Source: Cyrtodaria siliqua (lineage: Eukaryota; Mollusca; Bivalvia; Adapedonta; Hiatellidae). Taken from it: DNA of 64,000 bases. Both the position numbers and the translations under genes were made by a program. The notes under the pieces are model-generated. The model ran no database searches. It had not been told where the DNA came from and saw only the letters and a program-made list of their open reading frames with translations. The stretch is from positions 62,001 to 126,000 of the forward strand of contig JAWPHD010002646.1 in the NCBI GenBank assembly GCA_037043455.1. Direction: 5' to 3'. Positions 34,501 through 48,800 of the stretch are shown here, one piece after another (positions within the stretch are counted from its first letter, which is position 1; each line of letters begins with the position of its first letter).

Positions 34501-37500
34501 CTTAAAATCTCTTATTTTAAGTTGTTAGCATGGAGTTGTGCATTTAAATTTTGGTTGAGGGTGTTGTTGTGTTTTGCACTTGTAAAAATGGTATTGAAAG
34601 GAATTTTATGATGGAACCCCTTGATATAAGAGCCATTTTAGCTTGTAGAGCATCCACAGGCCCTCTTGTTTTCTTGTTCTTTATTATTAATAATAATGAT
34701 TGCTAATCCCTGGTCTATCAAATTTGCTCATTTGAAGTCCCTGGGGTCAAAGATGGCTGCAACCCCGGGGTCCAAATTTGTATGCAGAGATTTTGCATGT
34801 TTTTACATAGACTTACATAAGGAAAGACTTAAAAAAAACTTCAATCAGCATATGCGAGAGGACAATTTTTTCATCATTGCAAAGATCATCAGTTGATCGA
34901 TTTAGGGCCATTTTGGCCCTCTTGATTTATTCCCAGAAATTTTTCCTTCCATCCTTTGTCCGGCCGTCCTCACGTCCGTGTGTCCTTCTGTCCTTCCCAC
35001 TTTTGTCCGGAGCATAACTTCGAAACTGCTGATGGAACTACAATAAAACACTTCAAACAAAGATAGAGGGCAATGAGAGAAAGTGCAGAGTCCAAGAACC
35101 ATAACTTTGTTTCATTCAAGTTACGAGTTATTGCCCTTTGTAATTTTATACTTATTGCCCTTTGTAATTTTATACTTAGAACTTTTATCCGGAGCATAAC
35201 TTCAAACTACTGATGGGACTACAATGAAACTTCACACAATGATAGAGAGAAATGAGAGAAAGTGCAGAGTGCAAGAACTGTAACTCTGTCATCGTTCAAA
35301 TTAGAGTTATTGCCCTTTGTAATTTTATACTGAGAATTTTTGTCTGGAGCATAACTTCAAAACTACTGTTGGGACTGCAATGAAATTTCACACAATGATA
35401 GAGGTCAATGAGAGGAAGTGCAGATAGCATGAACCGTAACTCTGTTATCATTCAACTTAGAGAGTTATTGCCCTTTATAATTTTATACTTGGAATTCTTG
35501 TCCGAAGCATAACTTCAAAACTACTGATGGGAATGCAGATTGAAAACTGCTGGGTGATACAAGGCCATATGATAAGTTGAGGATCCATCAGTTCTGCCGA
35601 TTTTCTTGTTTTTTAAAAAAGATTTGATGGTAAATCTGGAGATTGTACACTTAAATCCGGAGATCCGGAGAGTAAATGAAAAATCTTGAGAATCTGGATT
35701 TTATCCCTAGATTTGGCAGGCCTGAAGTAATAGTTTGAAAAAGCAGTTTTTCAGTAAAGCAATTTTCACCATTTTAAACAGAAACTAAATAGATATCTAC
35801 TTACTAGTCCTATTTTCATTAATCTTCATTTTATTTATTTTTAGATTGTATCCTAAATGTCACCCAGCTACATCTATAACCCACTGGGCGGCTCCCAAAG
35901 ATAAGTATTCACCATATGAGGAGGCTGTAAACCAAGTGTTCTGTGCTGTACAGATTGGGAACCAATTTGGACCAACGTGAGCATTATGTTTTGTATTTTA
36001 TAACTTATATTGGTAGAAGAGCACTACTCTTCTTAGGTTTGGGTTTCAACCAAGATAGGTATAATTTTACTCTTACAGAATTATTTTTACTAAACTGTTA
36101 CATTGATTTATAAAACAAAGTATTTTGTTGTGTTAGTTTGAATAATTTGATTTGTAGATTGCTTCTGTCTTCAAGTAAGCTAGATTTCAAATACCGTCTT
36201 TCAAGAGGGAAGAGCACTACTCATATCTAACAACAGTGGTTGTCTGAAAACCTGTTTCACCTCCCTTGTGCTTATCAATGGCTTTGACCTACTGGCCCAA
36301 AAAATAGGGTTCATCCTCTGACCATGGGCAATCAATTTATAAAGTTTGAAGACACTGGGTACAACCCTTTAGAAGTTATTGAGCGGAAACAAAAGTGTGA
36401 CGCCGAGAAGCGATCCCTAAGTGTCTGCCATGCTATGCATGTGATACAAAGATTTAGTTTCAGTTTTAAGCTCTTAACCATATTAAAGTGTTTAGTGTAA
36501 ATACTTTAAGATTATTTACTTGTGTACACTTACAGTTGGGCGACCCACTGGTTCCATGTAGTTGTGGATGTGCCTGCAGACTGGGTGGGCCGTGAGGTCA
36601 GGCTGAGATGGAATTCTGGGTCCGAGGCCCTGGTGTGGGTAGACGGTCAACCAAGACAGGTATGTAAGGCTGTACGATTGTAATGCTGTATTTATAGAAA
36701 GGCATACATGTACATGGTGAAGAATACAATATTAAGAAACTTCCATGAATGTCTCGTGTAGATTGGGAATTCCAACATGAGGTTTACCTGTTTTAATTGG
36801 AACCAAGGCTCTGCTGATGTTTGGATTAAAGCAGTTATACTAAGTGTTGGAATTCCCCTATCTGAACCTGATACACATGCTCGATTACTTTACTTGAATA
36901 CTATCGACATTTTGCCTGTTGACAGCATCCAATTTTATGCATGTTTATATAAGAAATAATGTCATGCAAGTGTTGATGTTACAGACGTCAATGTTGACAA
37001 TGTGTGATAATAGGATTATTACTATAGTAACTTGTTCTGGAAGCCTTGAGTGTGATCCTGATCTGGCATTTACCTACGAGAGGTGATACAAGCTTCCCGA
37101 ACAAATTACTATAGTAGTGATCCTTTTATTATATACCTCTTTACATATCATTGAAATAGAATACATGTAACAACAACCTAAATGAAAACAAAATTGTATT
37201 AAATCAACTGAAAACCATCAACAATAAAGGTATGAAAACATGTACATTACATGTGCATGAAAATATGTACATTACATTGCAACAATATGACACATGTGTT
37301 CCTTACCCATCTGCGTAAGCAATTCAAATTCTGGAGAATTTGCCAACCGACCAAATGTTAAATTAATTAATTAACCCACACTGTTCACAAATGCACACAA
37401 AAAACATTCTGATAGTTCACATTTCATGTTAAAACATCCATAGTTCTTGATTGATCACTAGCTCCAACTTCCCAATCTGACATTTGTGTATGGGAAGTTC

Positions 37501-39804
37501 CAAAATCTATTTTAGTAGCATATTGATATGGATTCAGAAAACCTGTAGAGGTGATAGGGTTTTGTAGTGCTGGGTATCGCATCCAAAAAACGTATCTCGA
37601 TATATTGCGATACAAGAGCCTGTATCGCGATACGTATCATAATATATTTCTTAAACAGTTGTGTTGATAATTTCAATAGACTTTGCCGATTTCCTGGTGT
37701 ACTTCGATGAAGATGACATAACGTAATACAATGTTGGTTACAGTGCTTCTGAATGAGAAACATTGCACATGGCAATATATACGCACATAACGATAAGCGA
37801 ACACCAGATCTTATTGGAAGTGCGTCTATTTTTAAAACTATGATGGTACCCACTTCCCAATATGTGTATTTACGATTGTATTACAAACATGGGAACCATG
37901 CAAAGTTAAAAATAGATCTTAGTCTCAGATTACGATTTATTTTCATAATCAAAACACGTGTAGAGAAAACCGGTATGAACCGGTATGGTAAAAAAATATC
38001 ACGGTACGTATTATTTTGATGTCTGTATCACAGTACACTGATAAACCGGAAATACCGCGCAGCACTAGGGTGTTATTTTCCAGCACTCCTGTAACACGCA
38101 AATAGTCTTATATGGTACCGAGGGTTCAGTGCAAAACTATTGTATCTCCTTCTTTATTCATATGTAGTTACAATAGTTTTTGTTCTGACCCCTCGGTATG
38201 CAGTAAATACTTTTTATGCAGCTATGAATGTATTTATTGTAGCAATTGTTTTTATAAGAAAACATTGAATAACCAAGTTGGATGTAAATTGCAGGGTTTG
38301 TGCAAGGAGTATAATAGACTGGACTTCCCACTCTCGGAATGTGTACAAGAGGATAAACTAAAGTAAGAGAATGTTTTAATATAAAAAAATATTTAATGTA
38401 GTATATAATTATGTGACAGAAAAAAACTGTTGTAAAACAAAAGGAGTGGATTAAAATATATCTCAAAAGTTGATCATGAGACATCTACCATTAAAGGGGA
38501 GTCACAGACTCTGGAAAACAGGGAAACTTTTCAGACAGAAAAAAAGAGAACATTTTATGATAAAAAAATATGTTTTTTTCTATGAAAATAATTTCCATAT
38601 TAATACATCCGTTATAAAGATTTTAGATGGCACTTTTTATTTGCCTAAGTGGTTGGAATATGAAACCATTTAAAAATGTGAAAAAAGGTTGTTAATGCTC
38701 ATATATTTGATATATGGTGGTGAAGGTAGAGCTATAAAGGGAGGATGTTGGCAGAATATTTTCTTATCTTAATCAGAGAAACCCAGTGCTGGGTCAGGGT
38801 AAAATCAAGGAAATGTCCGGGGATTCCTGAGGCAACCCTGCATTGGTATATACCAGGACGAATCATATTAGTAACAGGAACTGATGTATTTGTATGTAGA
38901 CTAGCATGAATAATGTAACTTTTAGATTGGACATTTTAGCAGATACATGCTGTTTTAGCTTGATACTCAGTGGTGCATCAAGCAAAAGTATTAGTTGCAA
39001 ACTACCTTGAAATAGATTGTAGATCTCTAAAAATTTGATAAAACAAAGCTTTTACCCTTTGGAATGAGGTCAAATATTGGCCCTGGAGGTAGATTACCAA
39101 ACCTGCAGTCATGTGATTGTGTGATTTCGGGTACCAGTTGTCAACTTCATTTGATATGACACAATATTAGCAGGCTTTCCCTTTGTGTTTGAGTAACAGG
39201 GACAGGTTTAAAGGTATGCGGGTGATTTATATTTCTTTCTTTTTGTTATTGTATTGGCGACGGTTAATAGTTTATGGTCAGCTAACCAAAGTTGGTCGGT
39301 CAATCACCCACAAGCTATTAAAGAAAAAAGCTTCTGATTATGTTGACCTGTAACACATAAAATTAAAAAAGTTGGACATTTACCAAGTGAGAGTTGCTGA
39401 ACTAGGCTATTACTAACATTCAGAACATTGCTCTTTTATAACAGAACAAAACTCTGACATTTTTAAGGAACTTAAACCACCTCACATCATATTTTTTTTT
39501 ATGAACAACAATTTCAGTTTCTCCGTTTACATCGAGATGGCTTGCAATGGTATGTTTGGTGCCGGTGACGGTGGCATGATCCATCCACCTGACCTTAACA
39601 AACAGTTTACACTTTCGTCTTGTGAAATTGTCGTGTTTGATAGAAAAGTGTACAACATGGTCCGGGATGTCGAACTCCTGTATGATTTGGCAAAGGTAAT
39701 AACTAGTAACAGGGTTCTCCCCAGGATTTGTTACAGGCGCTGGCACAAACAGCGCATTTTGGTTTTCGAGGGGTGGTCAGGAGGGGGCTACACCCCCCCC
39801 CCCT

Positions 39805-39843
<39 letters not shown>

Positions 39844-42800
39844 ATTTATTTTTATAATTCTTAGATACACCATCTGCTCTGAGATGATTTTTAATTGTAA
39901 AATTAATGCCTTATTTAAATTAAAAAGCACTCTCAGGGCTATAGGCTGTTTCAAAACAGGGTTTTTGGAAATATTTTTAAAATCCAATTTCCCAGTCTCA
40001 GGGCAAGTGTATTTTCAAAAGGCAATTGCTCTGCCTAAAAACTCACTTGCCCCACATTTAAGTCCACTTGGTCTTATTTTTGATTGTTTAAACAGTAGTG
40101 TAAGGCCTATATATCAGTTAAACATATTCAGAACTAAACAAATATCTTTTTTTTTTTTTTTTGAATCTCGAAAACCGGTACCATGAAAAAAGAAGCATAT
40201 TACTAATTTTGCAACGTTTTTTGGGAAAGATGCACATCCATATAGGTTTAATAATTTTATACTTTATCAATGAAATACACTGAATACCTCATCAAATCGT
40301 GTTAATAAATGAGTGCTTCGAGTTCATTAAAAATGTTCGCATTTTTCTAGCAAAACAATCCAGGGCCGCGCATTTTGTTATGATTTACGGTTGTCGTAAA
40401 AAATAATAAGCTCACATGGTGTCAATAAATATGTAAATTAATGAATGTTTTCTGTATTGGATGGGTCAAAAGTCCGTATGACCTAGATATTTTTCGGCAT
40501 GGTGATGGTTGGAAGGTCGCTGACTTGATTGCCCACTACCCCCGAGGCGAAAATGACAGTCAAAACTTGCTATTTGGGGAGGTGTATTTCTCACAATCTG
40601 GCAAGTGACACTGATAAAGAGGCTCTTTAAGGGTTATTTCAAATACAAATAAGCAAAATCTAAGCACCACACTAATTTTAAGGACAGCGCTAATAGGGAT
40701 TTTGAATTTCAAGCACCGCGGCACCGCCGTGCTTAAAGGCGCTGGGGAGAACCCTGAGTAACTATGAAGGTCATATTTTTGAGGAATATGAAAAAGCTGC
40801 ATAAACAATAAAGACTTTTACTAAACATTTGAATTAATTTTTAAATATTTAATACAAAATAATTATGCTTTCAGATCATAGATTCAGTTTGCATGTAAAT
40901 AAGTTTTAATGTCTTTAAATGTAGACATTAACTTACGTTAGACTGGAGATTTTTTAATTGAAACAATATGGAATGATTGAATTGAATTGCTCGTCGTCAC
41001 ATTATTTTAGGTTATTTAGGGCCCCCTAGAGAGAGGAGAAGGTTGGTTGAATGATGTGTTACGTCATTTCCAGTACATTTTAGGCTATATATGGCAGCTG
41101 ATTTGTTTGTGGTGGAGGCAGACCACATACTCTTTCCTGGGTAGAACCAGTACTGTATTTCTCCCGCCAACTAGAAACAGTACTGTATGCCTCATGCCAA
41201 CTGTAAGAATGAACACTTTCTCACAGATTGAGCTCCCATTGGGATTTAAACCCACAGCAGTGGGAGGTGAGGAGAAAGATACTTGGAATCTGAGAAGCAT
41301 TCCCTACTCTTGCTATAGAATTGATGCCATTGGTCTTTAACATGCTTGGAGAAAAGACTCCAGTACATGACAACCCGATTAAGCAGATGAGGCTAGAAGA
41401 AGTCTCTTGCCCATGAACATAAAGAAAAACCCAGTGGTGCCAGTAAAGACCGAAACCCTGCTGTCCCAGTTCAAAGTCCATCACGCTACTGACTCAGCCA
41501 CACCGACTCCTCTGAAATTAAAGAAATATGCAGCCTATGTTTTAAAAATTGAGTGAAAAAGACTTGGAATATATCATGTCCCATCCTTGTCCACCAGCAT
41601 CTCCCAGAGGAAAGTGAGAGGGGATATCAGGCCTTGTACACTGTCAATGATGTCATTAATGCATGTGATGTCAACAACACAGACTCCTTTGAAAGGTATG
41701 TCACATGTTAATACTTTATTATTGTGTATCATAAAAATATTAGCGTTTTTTATTGGCCTAGAAGCAGTCACGTGTGATTAAACAGTTTTGATCACTCTGA
41801 TGGGAAATATGTCAATCGTGTAATAGTTCATTCGCTAACCATGCAAAGGTAGATTTAGTTCATCTGTGTCATTGGTAAGCTTTTTTTTAAGATAGCAAAG
41901 AGTCACGTGACCATGCAATAGTTCATTTTGTAACCATGCAATAGTTCATTTTGTAACCATGCAATAGTTCAATTTGTAACCATGCAATAGTTCATTTTGT
42001 AACCATGCAATAGTTCATTTAGTGTGCAATAGTTCATTTTTTAACCATGCAATAGTTCATTTTGTAACCATGCAATAGTTAATTTAGCATGCAATAGATC
42101 ATCTGTGTGGTTGGCACGCTTTTTCATAACAGCAAAGCATCATGTGACAATGTCCTTACAATTGCAATTCAACAAGAAAAACTAAAAAAGAAAAAACACT
42201 TGTATTTTATGATATATAATAAAACAACTATTTAATGCCTTAGAAGTCAATGGATTAGAATTATATATACTCAGTGACTACTAACCTTGAAGGATACTAT
42301 CACACTCGGTGTAATGCCTCGTGCCTCGTGCAATAGTACCCTTCTCGGGACAGTAATCACTCCCGGATAAAGAGTTCTAACCATTGACTTCTAAGGAATT
42401 GAATAGTTGTATACTATTGTACTTCTTTGATGTATGTGAAATGTGTAGAACTACTTCCATTGATGTTTGGTATATATGAAAGAGTAGAACTTCCATTGAT
42501 GTTTGGTGTATATGAAATGTGTAGAACTTTCATTGATGTTTGGTGTACATGAAATATGTAGAACTATTTCCATTGATGTTTGATGTATGTGAAATGTGTA
42601 TAACTACTTCCATTGATGTTTGGTGTATATGAAATGTGTAGAACTTCCATTGATGTTTGATGTATATGAAATGTGTAGAACTACTTCCATTGATGTTTGG
42701 TGTATATGAAATGTGTAGAACTTCCATTGATGTTTGATGTATATGAAATGTGTAAAACTTCCATTGATGTTGGGTTTATATGAAATGTGTAGAACTACTT

Positions 42801-45800
42801 CCATTGATGTATGTAAAATGTGTAGAACTACTTCCATTGATGTTTGGTGTATATGAAATGTGTAGAACTTCCATTGATGTTTGGTGTATATGAAATGTGT
42901 AGAACTTCCATTGATGTTTGGTGTATATGAAATTGTGTAGAACTTCTATTGATGTTTGGTGTATATGAAATGTGTAGAACTTCCATTGAAGTTTGGTGTA
43001 TATGAAATGTGTAGAACTTCCATTGATGTTTGGTGTATATGAAATGTGTAGAACTTCCATTGATGTTTGGTGTATATGAAATGTGTAGAACTTTCGTTGA
43101 TGATTGGTGTATATGAAATGTGTAGAACTTCTATTGATGTTTGATGTATATGAAATGTGTAGAACTTCTATTGATGTTTGGTGTATATGAAATGTGTAGA
43201 ACTTCCATTGATGTTTGGTGTATATGAAATGTGTAGAACTTCTATTGATGTTTGGTGTATATGAAATGTGTAGAACTACTTCCGGTGTATATGAAATGTG
43301 TAAAACTTCCATTGATGTTTGATGTATATGAAATGTGTAGAACTACTTCCATTGATGTTTGATGTATGTGAAATGTGTAGAACTACTTCCATTGATGTTT
43401 GGTGTATATGAAATGTGTAAAACTTCCGTTGATGTTTGGTGTATATGAAATGTGTAGAACTTCTATTGATGTTTGGTGTATATGAAATGTGTAGAACTAC
43501 TTCCATGATGTTTGATGTATGTGAAATGTGTAGAACTACTTCCATTGATGTTTGGTATATATGAAATGTGTAGAACTACTTCCGGTGTATATGAAATGTG
43601 TAGAACTTTCATTGATGTTTGGTATAATGAAATGTGTAGAACTTCTATTGATGTTTGGTGTATATGAAATGTGTAGAACTTCCGTTGATGTTTGGTGTAT
43701 ATGAAATGTGTAGAACTTCTATTGATGTTTGGTGTATATGAAATGTGTAGAACTTCCATTGATGTTTGGTGTATATGAAATGTATAGAACTTCTATTGAT
43801 GTTTGGTGTATATGAAATGTGTAGAACTTCCATTGATGTTTGGTGTATATGAAATGTCATTGTGTAGAACTTCCATTGATGTTTGGTGTATATGAAATGT
43901 GTAGAACTTCTATTGATGTTTGGTGTATATGAAATGTGTAGAACTTCCATTGATGTTTGGTGTATATGAAATGTGTAGAACTTCCATTGATGTTTGGTGT
44001 ATATGAAATGTGTAGAACTTTCATTGATGTTTGGTGTATATGAAATGTGTAGAACTTCCATTGATGTTTGGTGTATATGAAATGTGTAGAACTTCCATTG
44101 ATGTTTGGTGTATATGAAATGTGTAGAACTTCTATTGATGTTTGGTGTATATGAAATGTATAGAACTTTCATTGATGTTTGGTGTCCTAGAATTTGTTTT
44201 GAAAATACTGAACCATGCATTAACAATTATAACTAATGAATTAAAAAGATGTTTATATTTTGCAATAAAACAGAACTACAATCTTTGCCTACGGGATAAG
44301 ATACAGATGTACTAAAAAATCTTACACATGGTGGCAGATAATCATCATGCTCTCATCAACAACAACAGTTATTTAATTGTGAAAACATTGATTTTTGGCA
44401 ACCTCAAAGCACAAAATTGCAATGATATGCAAAACAAACAATTTGTTTCAAATGCTGGTATCTGGTATTGATCAATTGCAATCCTGGTATAATAATCATT
44501 TTAATTAGAAACTTGTGATGGAATTTCTGATATCATCCATGAAAGATAGTACACCCGCTCAATATTAGTAGTGTTATAGTATCACCCATGAAAGATAGTA
44601 CACCAGATCAATATTAGTAGTGTTATAGTATCACCCATGAAAGATAGTACACCAGATCAATATTAGTAGTGTTATATTATCACCCATGAAAGATAGTACA
44701 CTCGATCAATATTAGTAGTGTTATATTATCACCCATGAAAGATAGTACACCCGATCAATATTAGTAGTGTTATATTATCACCCATGAAAGATAGTACACC
44801 CAATCAATATTAGTAGTGTTATATTATCACCCATGAAAGATAGTACACCCGATCAATATTAGTAGTGTTATATTATCACCCATGAAAGATAGTACACCCA
44901 ATCAATATTAGTAGTGTTATATTATCACCCATGAAAGATAGTACATCCGATCAATATTAGTAGTGTTATATTATCACCCATGAAAGATAGTACACCCGAT
45001 CAATATTAGTAGTGTTATATTATCACCCATGAAAGATAGTACACCCGATCAATATTAGTAGTGTTATATTATCACCCATGAAAGATAGTACACCAGATCA
45101 ATTTTAGTAGTGTTATATTATCACCCATGAAAGATAGTACAGCCGATCAATATTAGTAGTGTTATATTATCACCCATGAAAGATAGTACACCTGATCAAT
45201 ATTAGTAGTGTTATATTATCACCCATGAAAGATAGTACACCCGATCAATATTAGTAGTGTTATATTATCACCCATGAAAGATAGTACACCAGATCAATAT
45301 TAGTAGTGTTATATTATCACCCATGAAAGATAGTACACCCGATCAATATTAGTAGTGTTATATTATCACCCATGAAAGATAGTACACCCGATCATAATTA
45401 GTAGTGTTATATCACTATAATTATTGTCCATATGTCTGTGAGTTTTGTGTAAGATAAGTTGTGGTTATGTTACCTTTCTTGACAACTGCACATTTATATA
45501 ATTAATGCCATTAAAAGTGCAAGTTTTTTTATTTTGTGTTTATTTTTAATTAAAATGTCTCCAAGATCGATTGCATAATTTTGATTTTACTTCTTTCAAT
45601 ACATGAATTTGATTAGTCACCAGATTTATAGGGAATGTGGATAATTTCTAACATGTACAAACACTATAATCGATCTTGGAAATAAACACAAAATAAAAAA
45701 AAATTGCACTTTTAATGGCATTAAGTAGATTACATTACAACTCTTAATGGAAAACATTAGCCAAATTAGCCATATATACAACAACAGGTACAGCAACTGT

Positions 45801-48800
45801 GCTAAATATTCTCCTAGAAAACTAATACATGTACAGTTGTATTTTATTGCAATATAATTTCATATTCTGAAAAGATGTATTTAAAACATAGCAACTCTGC
45901 TGTTACATTGATACATACATTGTATTTTAAAGCAGTTTTTTTTCTACCCTTAATGCATGATCTTTTAATCTAGGCTGTGCTTTATGATTGGTATAAAATC
46001 TTAATAGTAACAGTGCTGTGTAATATTTATACAGATGTCATGAAATTGCCAACAGATTTCTACAACAGAAAAATGGGGATAGCCAGCATACAACATATGC
46101 AATGGGACACGCTCACATAGATACTGGTAAGTTTCAATGGGACATGCCCACATATATACTGGTAAGTCAATATACAACATATGCAATGGGACACACCCAC
46201 ATAAATACTGGTAAGTGTTCAATGGGACATGCCCACATAGATACTGGTAGGTCAATATACAACATATGCAGTGGGACACACCCACATAGATACTGGTAAG
46301 TGTTCAATGGGACATGCCCACATAGATACTGGTAAGTCAATATACAACATATGCAATGGGACACACCCACATAGATACTGGTAAGTCAGCATGGAACATA
46401 TGCCTATGGGACACACCGATGTAGATACTGGTAAGTCAACATACAACATGTGCAATGGGACACACCCACATAGATACTGGTAAGTCAAATACAACATGCA
46501 ATTGAACACACCCACATATATACTGATAAGTCAACATACAACATGCAATTGGACCAGCCCACATAGATACTGGTAAATCAACATACAACATATGCATTGG
46601 GACAAGCCCATACAGATACTGGTAAGTCAACATCCAACATGCAATTGGACAAGCCCACATATATACTGGTAAGTCAAGTTGCAATTGGACAAGCCCACAT
46701 AGATACTGGTAAGTCAACATACAACATTCAATTGAACAAGCCCACATATATACTGGTAAGTTAACATACAACATGCAACTGGACAAGCCCATATGGATAC
46801 TGGTAAGTCAACATACAACATGCAGTCTGGTTTAGATTTAGTCAATACCGTTGTCATAGTAAAAAATCACCGTATGGTAATTCTATAGGGAAACAGTCGG
46901 GGAAAGGAGGGGAAATATATTAAAAAATATATTGAAAATTTTAACTTTACTCGGCAAAAAAGGTTTTGGACCAGGGTATATAAAGTCATATAAAAATAAA
47001 ACTATTGGACAGAATTAAAGTATCTTTTTTTAATAACCAAGGTCTACCCTACCCGAATAATTTGGTACTGTATTCATTAAATTCCAAACAAGATTTGATT
47101 TTTAAAAAATATTGCAAACACACAAATGGTCTGTAAAAAATGCTGCAAAGTCCATACAAAGTAACGGTTACAGACACATTCGAGTAACCAATAAAAAGAT
47201 TATTATTTTTTCACAAACTTTCATTGTAAACGATAATTATTGTTGATTATTGATCTATTGTGAATTATCAACTGAGATAATAAGGGTTATGGTCGAATGT
47301 CATGGTTCAGCGATCATTGTACGGGTTCGAACACTGCCATGGTCCAAAACTTTTTTTACAGAGTATATAATAAGAGCGCCCCTTTTGCACTTTGCATAGC
47401 GTCCGGGCGCTACTATTAGGGGAAATACGGTACAACATGCAATTGGATAAGCCCACATAGATCCTGGTAAGTCAACATACAACATGCAATTCGACAAGGC
47501 CACATAGATACTGGTGAATGTGCAATGGAACATGCTCACATAGATATTAGTAAGTCAGCATGCAACATAATTATGCAATGGGACAAGTCCACATAGATAC
47601 TAGTAAGTCAACATACAATATATGCAATGGGACATGGCCACATAAATAGTGGTAAGTGCAATGGAACATGCCCACATAGATATTGGTAAGTCAACATACA
47701 ATATATTTATTGGAACACGCCCAGCTAGATACTCAACATCAAGCATATGCAACAGTACAAGCACACATAGATACTAGGAAGTCAACATACAACATGCATT
47801 GGGACATGCCCACATAGATACTGGTAAGTGGAATGGAACACGCCCATATAGATATTAGTAAGTCAGCATACCATATATTCATTGGGACACGCCCACATAT
47901 ATACTAGGAAGTCAACATACAACATGCATTGGGACATGCCCTCATAGATACTGGTAAGTGCAATGGAACACACCCACATAGATATTGGTAAATCAACATA
48001 CAATATATTCGTTGGGACACACCCACATAGATACTAGGAAGTCAACATACAGCATATGCAATAGGACAAGCACATATAGATACTGGTAAGTCATCATACA
48101 ACATGCAATGACATGCCCACATATATACTGGTAAGTCAACATACAACATATGCAATGGGACGAACCCACTTAAATACTGGTAAGTCATACAATACATGCC
48201 ATGGAACCCACCCACATAGATACTGGTTAGTCAACATACAACATATGCAATGGGACGAACCCACATAAATACTGGTAATTCAACATATAATACATGCAAA
48301 GGGACACACCCACATAGATACTGGTTAGTCAACATATAAAATGCAATGAGACATGCCCATATAGATACTAGTAAGTGTGCAATAAGACATGTCACATAAG
48401 TCAACATACTGCATATGCAATAGGACACACCCACATATATATTGGTTAGTCAACATACAACTTGTGCAATGGGACAAGCCCACATATGTATTGGTAAGTC
48501 AACATACAACATATGGAATGGTAAACACCCACATATATACTGGTAAGTCAACTAAAAAGCCCACGTGATACTGGTAATGTCATATAATGAAATGTTTAGT
48601 CAACTTCTATAGACAGACAAACAACGTTTTGTTCAGAAAACCTGATTCAATATACAACAGTGAAATGTCATTATTTGAGGTCTACATTTAGAATGTACAT
48701 GTCCTACTTGTCATTTAGTGTTGACATTTTCTCTTAATAGCGTGGTTGTGGCCATACAGTGAAACCATCAGGAAGTGTGCCCGTAGCTGGTCCTGTACTA

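Noticed and set aside
39703..40186. ORFs rich in Pro or Gly around the C tract
   Set aside because: Products of a homopolymer inside a hAT-like MITE.
42530..44226. Several minus-strand ORFs of 65-193 codons
   Set aside because: They are readings of the 37-bp minisatellite, whose unit has no stop on that strand; there is no domain or start context.
44532..45412. Possible CRISPR array
   Set aside because: Units are head-to-tail without unique spacers, in an animal intron.
46001..48434. Minus-strand ORFs of 67-118 codons in the exon 7-derived array
   Set aside because: Repetitive readings of the antisense of a donor-derived minisatellite.
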